Positions 59,168-64,000 of a stretch of 64,000 nucleotides of DNA are shown in pieces; the stretch's first letter is position 1, and each line of letters opens with the position of its first letter. The position numbers were made by a program, and so were the translations under genes. The notes beneath the pieces were generated by a model. It saw nothing but the letters and a program-made list of their open reading frames with translations. It did not search any database and had not been told where the DNA came from. This DNA is from Entophlyctis helioformis (lineage: Eukaryota > Chytridiomycota > Chytridiomycetes > Chytridiales > Chytriomycetaceae), in the NCBI GenBank assembly GCA_025526915.1, contig JAHLKH010000056.1:62001-126000 (forward strand). The letters are read 5' to 3'.

Positions 59168-60435
59168 ATGGCTCCAGTCACGGTTCCGTTTGACCCTCAG
59201 CAGTTCACGTCCGTCGGCACGTACCTGGCTCTGGCCCTGGCCATCGTCGCCATCCCCGTGCTTGTGTGGCACGCATTCCGTCTCGTGGTGTCGTTCCGTC
59301 GCTCGCCCACCACCTTTGTGACTGTCTTTCTTGTGCATGCCATCCTCAGCATCATCTGTGAGTGGCACCATCCAGCGATCCCTTCCTCCATCCATCCCTC
59401 CATCCATCTGCCCACTCATGCAACACTGACACTGACACTGACACTGACACACTCTCTTGCTGCACGATCGCCAAAGACGAGACGCTGCTCGCCACGTCCG
59501 TGTTCGTGTACACCGACTTTTACCTCACCATCACTCGCATCTGGGTGCTTGGCATCATGTCGCTCATCACATCCACCAAGATCATCTACGACATGCTGTC
59601 CATCTTCTCGACCGCCAACATGCTGCCCTCGTCGGTCCCGCTCATCACCATGATCATCTCGTTCATCTCGTACATGGTGCTCTACTTCCCGCGCAACCTG
59701 TCGTTCATCCTGTTCGTGTCGCCCAACGAAAAGGGCAACTGGGCCGCCGCGTGGTTCAAGTCGACGAGCGGCATGCACGGCATCGTCAACATGATCATCT
59801 ACGAGTGTATCTGCATCTTTGCTGTCGTGGTGCTGGCGACGCGCATCCAGTCACTGCGTGTGGGATCGACACACTCCGAGTCGGGAACATCGCAGTCGGT
59901 GCCCATGTCGCCCATGTCGTCGGGATCGGGATCGGGCCGCTCGGCAGGATCGACAGCCGTGGGCAAGGACTCGTCGTCGGCACTGCCCATGCCAGCGTCG
60001 GCGTCCAAGGCTCCCAAGCGACCCGTGCGACTGTCGAAGCGGCTGTTTGGTCTCTCGCGTCGCGATGCGATCCTGCTGCAGCTCGGCACCAACCTGCTCG
60101 TGTTCATGGTCAACACGGTGCTGGTGCTGATGTTCGTGCGCATGGCCGACGCCGTGTCCGACTTCCCGCCGTCCGAGGGCTGGCGCGCGGCACAGCGCTT
60201 CAGCGTCGTTGCAGGCACACTCAACTCGTTCTCGGTTATCTTTGTGTGGAACGTGCTCGACGGCCTCAAGTACCTGCTGATTGAGCGTCGGCGGCCGCAG
60301 GTGTCGCTGTCTCTGCACCACAACGGCAACGCATCTCAGGGTCCGTTCTCGCCCATGTCGCCCATGTCGCCGTCGTCGATGGGCACTGTCCATGTCGCGT
60401 CGTCGCACCCTTCCAAGTCTGGTTTCTCGCACTAG
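59168..60435 (+). CDS. Seven-transmembrane protein, GPCR-like topology
   Basis: Two exons (59168-59357, 59477-60435) join in frame to 382 aa. Reading hydrophobicity by eye gives seven helices: TYLALALAIVAIPVLVWHAF, TVFLVHAILSII, WVLGIMSLITSTKII, PLITMIISFISYMVLYF, IVNMIIYECICIFAVVVLA, LGTNLLVFMVNTVLVLMFV and VVAGTLNSFSVIFVWNVLDG. The N-terminus is about 17 residues. The loop between helices 5 and 6 is about 65 residues and Ser-rich. The Ser/Pro-rich tail repeats SPMSPMSP. This is the layout of a GPCR, but I see no DRY or NPxxY motif, and no family assignment is possible. No signal peptide is apparent. Confidence 0.75.
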
Positions 60436-60714
60436 TCGCAGCGGACGGCCAGTCCTGCATAATCCTCGCACACGCTGCACAACTGATGTGCGCGACGCAG
60501 CCAGCCGCTCGCCGCTCGCCGCGCTGTACCTAATGCACGGTATCCATCCGATTGTCCATCACTGCCAACACTCTTCGCCACTCTTTCTTGTTGTTGTTTT
60601 TCGTTCATCTTGTTATGGGCCATCCACGGCCCACCATATAAAGCAGTTACAATACACATCGACTGCCCCCAATCCCGAACGACATATTTACTGCGACAAG
60701 GGAGGATTGGACGA

Positions 60715-62298
60715 TCAGGTGCCAGGCGGATAGAGGTTGACTTGCTCTTCCAGCTCATCGTGCATCTGTGCCTCTTGCTCGATCTGCTTGAGACGGTCTT
60801 GCTGCTCCGCCTCGTCCTCGAGAGAGAGTGCTTCAAGCAGCGCAGGCGACGCCGCAACAGCTGCAGGGGTATCAGCAGCCTCGACATCATCGACTGCACC
60901 GCCCGCACCACTAGCAAGCAAGGCTGCAGCCGAAACCGACGCGGCGTAGTTGGCTTGCAGGTCGGTCACGCGAGTCGGGGATGCAGGTTTCGACGAGGTG
61001 CGTGGCGGCAACAACGGCGGCTCTCTAGGCGTCTCGCGTTTCTCGGCACGCACTTCAATGCCACGGAGGATGGTTGCGAGCATGCGTTCGTTGTGCCAGG
61101 CGGGGTCCTGGAACCGCAGGGCGTGGCCACCGCCCTTGTAGATGTCGAGCGTCGCGTTCAGGCGGGATGCCAGGTACTCGCACGACAGCGGTTGCCGGAG
61201 GACGCGGTCTTCGTCGCCGGTGAGGACCGTGATCGGGTAGCCCAAGGCGCTCAGGTGCGTCAACCGCTCGTCAAAGTAGTGTGAGAGGACGGCGACTTGC
61301 TGGCCGGCGCGACCGACGGGGTTCTGGAACCCGGTCTTGGCGAACCGGCTCAAGAAGAACTGGGATGCCGGGTGGACATGTGAGGACAGCGTTCCTGGCA
61401 TGAGCGTGGGCCGTGACACGCACTGCACGTACCTGGAATGCGTATTCACGGTTGTTGGCGAACCCTGCCTCGATCGTACACGGCGCGTTCAACCAAGCCT
61501 GGCCACGGCCCCGTCGATACGATCAGCCACGCCACTCCCCCTGCTGCCACACCAACTGCAGCCACGTATGTGCACTTACAGGAGGAAACAAGACATCCAG
61601 CATGACTTCGCAGTAGGACTCCATGGTCGGGGTTTTCGAGGCGCCGCCGACGACGGCACTCCAGATGCCATGCCTCGGGACGCCGTTGAACTTGGCGTAG
61701 GTGCTCACCAGACAGAGCGAGACCACGCGATCGCCGAGCATGTACGCCAGCTCCTGCGCGACCATGCCGCCCATGGACAGCCCGACGATATGCACATGGG
61801 TCCATCCCAAGTGTGCGAGCAGACTCATTGTGTCCTGCGCCATCAGTTTGGTCCTGTGGCGTCGTCAGGGTTGGTGTGAGTCGGGCAGCTGTATGGAAGG
61901 AGCGAGCGAGAGAGGGATGCAGGGCGACCTACGTGTATCGGCCCAGAGGCGACGAGGAGAAGCCCGAGCCACGGTTGTCAAAGACGCAGACGGAAAAGTC
62001 TGGAAAGGTGGCAAGGAAGTCGAGCTGCAGGTCCCACTGATGTGCGATGCTTCCGAGTCCTGTGCCAGTGCAAGCGGCGGTGCGTTAGCTCATCCGGTGG
62101 TGCCACGAGTGCCGCCAAGGGCCAGCTGCCAAGGAGGCTGCGTTTGTGCGGCAGAGAGCGGCCGGTGGAGCATCATCAGCCGAGGCAGAGGCGAGGCTTG
62201 CCATTGATTAGAAGGATGCGGTGCGGGCCCGAGCCATGCACCTCGTAGTAGATGTCGGCAGACGGCCCGTCCTGGCACTCGGTCTTGACTTTGGGCAT
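60715..62298 (-). CDS. Alpha/beta hydrolase-fold protein 2, with C-terminal extension
   Basis: Five exons (62202-62298, 61933-62059, 61580-61853, 61433-61468, 60715-61359) join in frame to 392 aa. The catalytic features match hydrolase 1: NGLGSIAHQWD, FDNRGSGFSS, the elbow IVGLSMGGM, VLTGDEDR and KGGGHALRFQDP. Intron 1 sits at the same place as in hydrolase 1 but has a GC donor (GCAAGC). The protein carries about 120 extra C-terminal residues: an Ala-rich linker and a Glu/Gln-rich helix (EDEAEQQDRLKQIEQEAQMH) likely to form a coiled coil. The substrate is unknown. The start lies 126 bp downstream of the VASt gene stop. Confidence 0.9.
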
Positions 62299-62424
62299 CC
62301 TCTTATCCGAAAGGCGACGAAAAACGACAAAAATGTGACAGACTGGATAGGGAAAACGTCATTTAATCGAATAAAGAATATGGCACAGGAGAAGAGTCGA
62401 GACCAAGAGGAGATCACGAGGAGA

Positions 62425-64000
62425 TCACGAGGCAGTCGCAGAGTCGGCAGCAGCACGCAGCGCAGCCTCGACCATGACGAGATGGTTCTTTTGCATGACA
62501 TGCAGCTGCATCTCGGTGCGGTCCAAGACGCGCACAACATGGAGGAGCGTGAGAGTGTTGAGCATGACAATGACGAACAAGAAGATGAGGAGCAGGAGGG
62601 CATAGGGAGATGAGGTCATGGGGGAAGGCGTGCCAGAGGCAGGCGTTGCAGTTTGTGAAGAGGGCATGAGCATGTTGAAGAGCGGACGGACAAGGTCGGT
62701 GAGTGCCGAGATTGCCTGTGAGCTGCTTGATAATGAGGCCGTGATTGAGGCGCTGGCAGAAGTGGTGGTGGTGGTGAAGGTGGACGAGCCGTCCTTGTCC
62801 TGGGCAGTGGCCGACACAGACGTCACGGTGGTGGATTGGGCGGCCTTGACCGTTAGGATGGACGCATCAGACGAGGGCATCTTGACGCCGCTCGAAAGGG
62901 ACGGCGGCTTGGCGGTGGTCGACAGCGACGCAGGCGACGCGGTTGCATTGCTGCGGATGAACTGGGCGAATCCCGAGTAGAAGCTTTTCATGCTCTCGAT
63001 GGCGATGGACGACGCGATGGTCTTTGCAAAGTAGCCGCGGGTGAAGACGACCTTCCAATGCACACGGACGCGGGTTTCGGAAGGCGACACAAACGTGAAG
63101 CAGGTGCGGCCAATGTTGAACATGGGCACGTTGACGTCGGGGCTCTCGTTGTGGTTCTCCTGGCACAAGAAGTGGCCCAGCTTGTGGTACAGGATGCTTT
63201 CGTTGTTCTTGGAGCGCGTCTGCTTGGGTCCCATGGGTGCGCTGAGCGGCACAATGTACTGTGTGCGACGGTGGAATCCGGCCTTGATGTCGCGCAGGTC
63301 CGTGTTGTACTGCGAAAAGTCCGAGATGGCATTGACGGGCAGGAGATCGGATTTGGCGTCGTCGTCGCGGACCCAGGGACCAAACTGCAGCTCTCTAAAG
63401 TGCATCTTTTCGGGCAGGTAGCGCGAGTACAGGCTGCCGTTCTCGCGGATGCACGACCAGTCAGCCCAGAGGCGCTCCATGGAGAGCGGAAGGACGGTGT
63501 CGAGGACGAGCGTGAAGCCGTCCTCGGACAAGGAGCGCTCCGAGTTTTCGCAGCAGGGGCAGTTGACTTCGGAGCTGGGGTAGTCGATCGAGTGCAAGGA
63601 CGACGGCGCAGGCGTGGACGACTCGCGGAGACACGATTCGTCGCCAGACGACGTCATGCTGGTTGACTGAGAATCCATCGAGTCTCTACGCGAGTGCGAC
63701 GTGTGCCCACTGCTGCTTTCATCGATCAGATGCGGGCTGTGGATGCCATGTGCGTGCAAGTGAGCGTGCTGGACAGCCGAGGTGGACCGATTCAAGCCGC
63801 GCATCGATGCAGGACGCGAGGCCGCCGAGTCGTTGCGACGCAGCTGGTAAAAGTCAGGGATCGACTCGGCCTTTTTGATCGTGTGCTTCTTCTCGCAGAG
63901 ATCGCACGACTCGCCCTCGGCAAGAAACTCGCTGCCGCAGTGGCACGAGAGACCAGCCAGGTTTGGCTTCTTGCGGAAGAGACTCTTGGACTGTTGCCGG
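62425..64000 (-). CDS. VASt-domain membrane protein (GRAMD1/Lam family), 5' end outside window
   Basis: The frame is open to the window edge, so the N-terminus is missing. Visible residues begin with a Cys cluster (CHCGSEFLAEGESCDLCEKKH), then a Ser-rich linker. The VASt (StART-like) domain follows: FTLVLDTVLPLSMERLW, KMHFRELQFGPWV, RTQYIVPLSAPMGPKQT, FTFVSPSETRVRVHWKVVF and MKSFYSGFAQFI. After a Ser/Thr-rich stretch comes one transmembrane helix (PYALLLLIFLFVIVMLNTL) and a short helical tail. GRAM-VASt-TM proteins of this family sit at ER contact sites and move sterols. The GRAM domain would be upstream, beyond 64000. Confidence 0.88.
   Translation of the reverse strand, partial: RQQSKSLFRKKPNLAGLSCHCGSEFLAEGESCDLCEKKHTIKKAESIPDFYQLRRNDSAASRPASMRGLNRSTSAVQHAHLHAHGIHSPHLIDESSSGHTSHSRRDSMDSQSTSMTSSGDESCLRESSTPAPSSLHSIDYPSSEVNCPCCENSERSLSEDGFTLVLDTVLPLSMERLWADWSCIRENGSLYSRYLPEKMHFRELQFGPWVRDDDAKSDLLPVNAISDFSQYNTDLRDIKAGFHRRTQYIVPLSAPMGPKQTRSKNNESILYHKLGHFLCQENHNESPDVNVPMFNIGRTCFTFVSPSETRVRVHWKVVFTRGYFAKTIASSIAIESMKSFYSGFAQFIRSNATASPASLSTTAKPPSLSSGVKMPSSDASILTVKAAQSTTVTSVSATAQDKDGSSTFTTTTTSASASITASLSSSSQAISALTDLVRPLFNMLMPSSQTATPASGTPSPMTSSPYALLLLIFLFVIVMLNTLTLLHVVRVLDRTEMQLHVMQKNHLVMVEAALRAAADSATAS

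Overview
The window is eukaryotic nuclear DNA: GC-rich, intron-dense (introns mostly 50-150 nt, GT-AG with a few GC-AG), with tightly packed genes on both strands. Recognisable genes are fungal or opisthokont in type (TUP1, SFP1-like factor, PRE4, RLI1, CSE4/CENP-A, MAU2). There are also genes usual in zoosporic lineages: a phosphodiesterase with two GAF domains, a cyclic-nucleotide-binding protein and a 7-TM receptor-like protein. Large ankyrin families of the type seen here are common in chytrids. I infer an early-diverging zoosporic fungus, probably a chytrid; nothing in the window proves the species.

Layout. Positions ~283-4703 and ~51835-56033 are the two arms of a large inverted repeat. 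Each arm holds a tRNA-His gene, pieces of a LINE-type retrotransposon, an ankyrin-repeat gene (gene A) and an Ala/Pro/Ser-rich gene with a Cys cluster (gene B), both genes antisense to the LINE pieces. A third tRNA-His unit with a LINE 3' stub lies at 56170-56812. Two of the three tRNA genes have a different solo LTR inserted about 15 bp upstream.

Between the arms, in order: TUP1 (-), a WD40 gene (+), a LINE C-terminal fragment (-), a ~2 kb gene-poor stretch, an SFP1-like zinc-finger gene with a broken frame (+), TRM13 (+), the centromeric histone CSE4 (+), a long cNMP-binding protein (-), proteasome beta7 PRE4 (-), TAF12 (-), a cytochrome b5-domain protein (-), RLI1/ABCE1 (+), a kinesin-like protein that has lost its P-loop (+), a GAF-GAF-PDE (+), the cohesin loader MAU2 (+) and an ALY/YRA1 mRNA-export factor (+). 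Right of the repeat are two paralogous alpha/beta hydrolases (-), a 7-TM protein (+) between them, and a VASt-domain protein (-) cut by the window edge.

Functional themes are chromatin and transcription (TUP1, SFP1-like, TAF12, CSE4, MAU2), RNA and translation (TRM13, RLI1, ALY, tRNA-His) and cyclic-nucleotide signalling (PDE, cNMP-binding protein, possibly the 7-TM protein). Splice models for TUP1, CSE4, PRE4, TAF12, RLI1, PDE, both hydrolases and the 7-TM gene close perfectly in frame. Many others need a single-base correction, so indel errors in the sequence are likely alongside genuine decay of the repeat copies.
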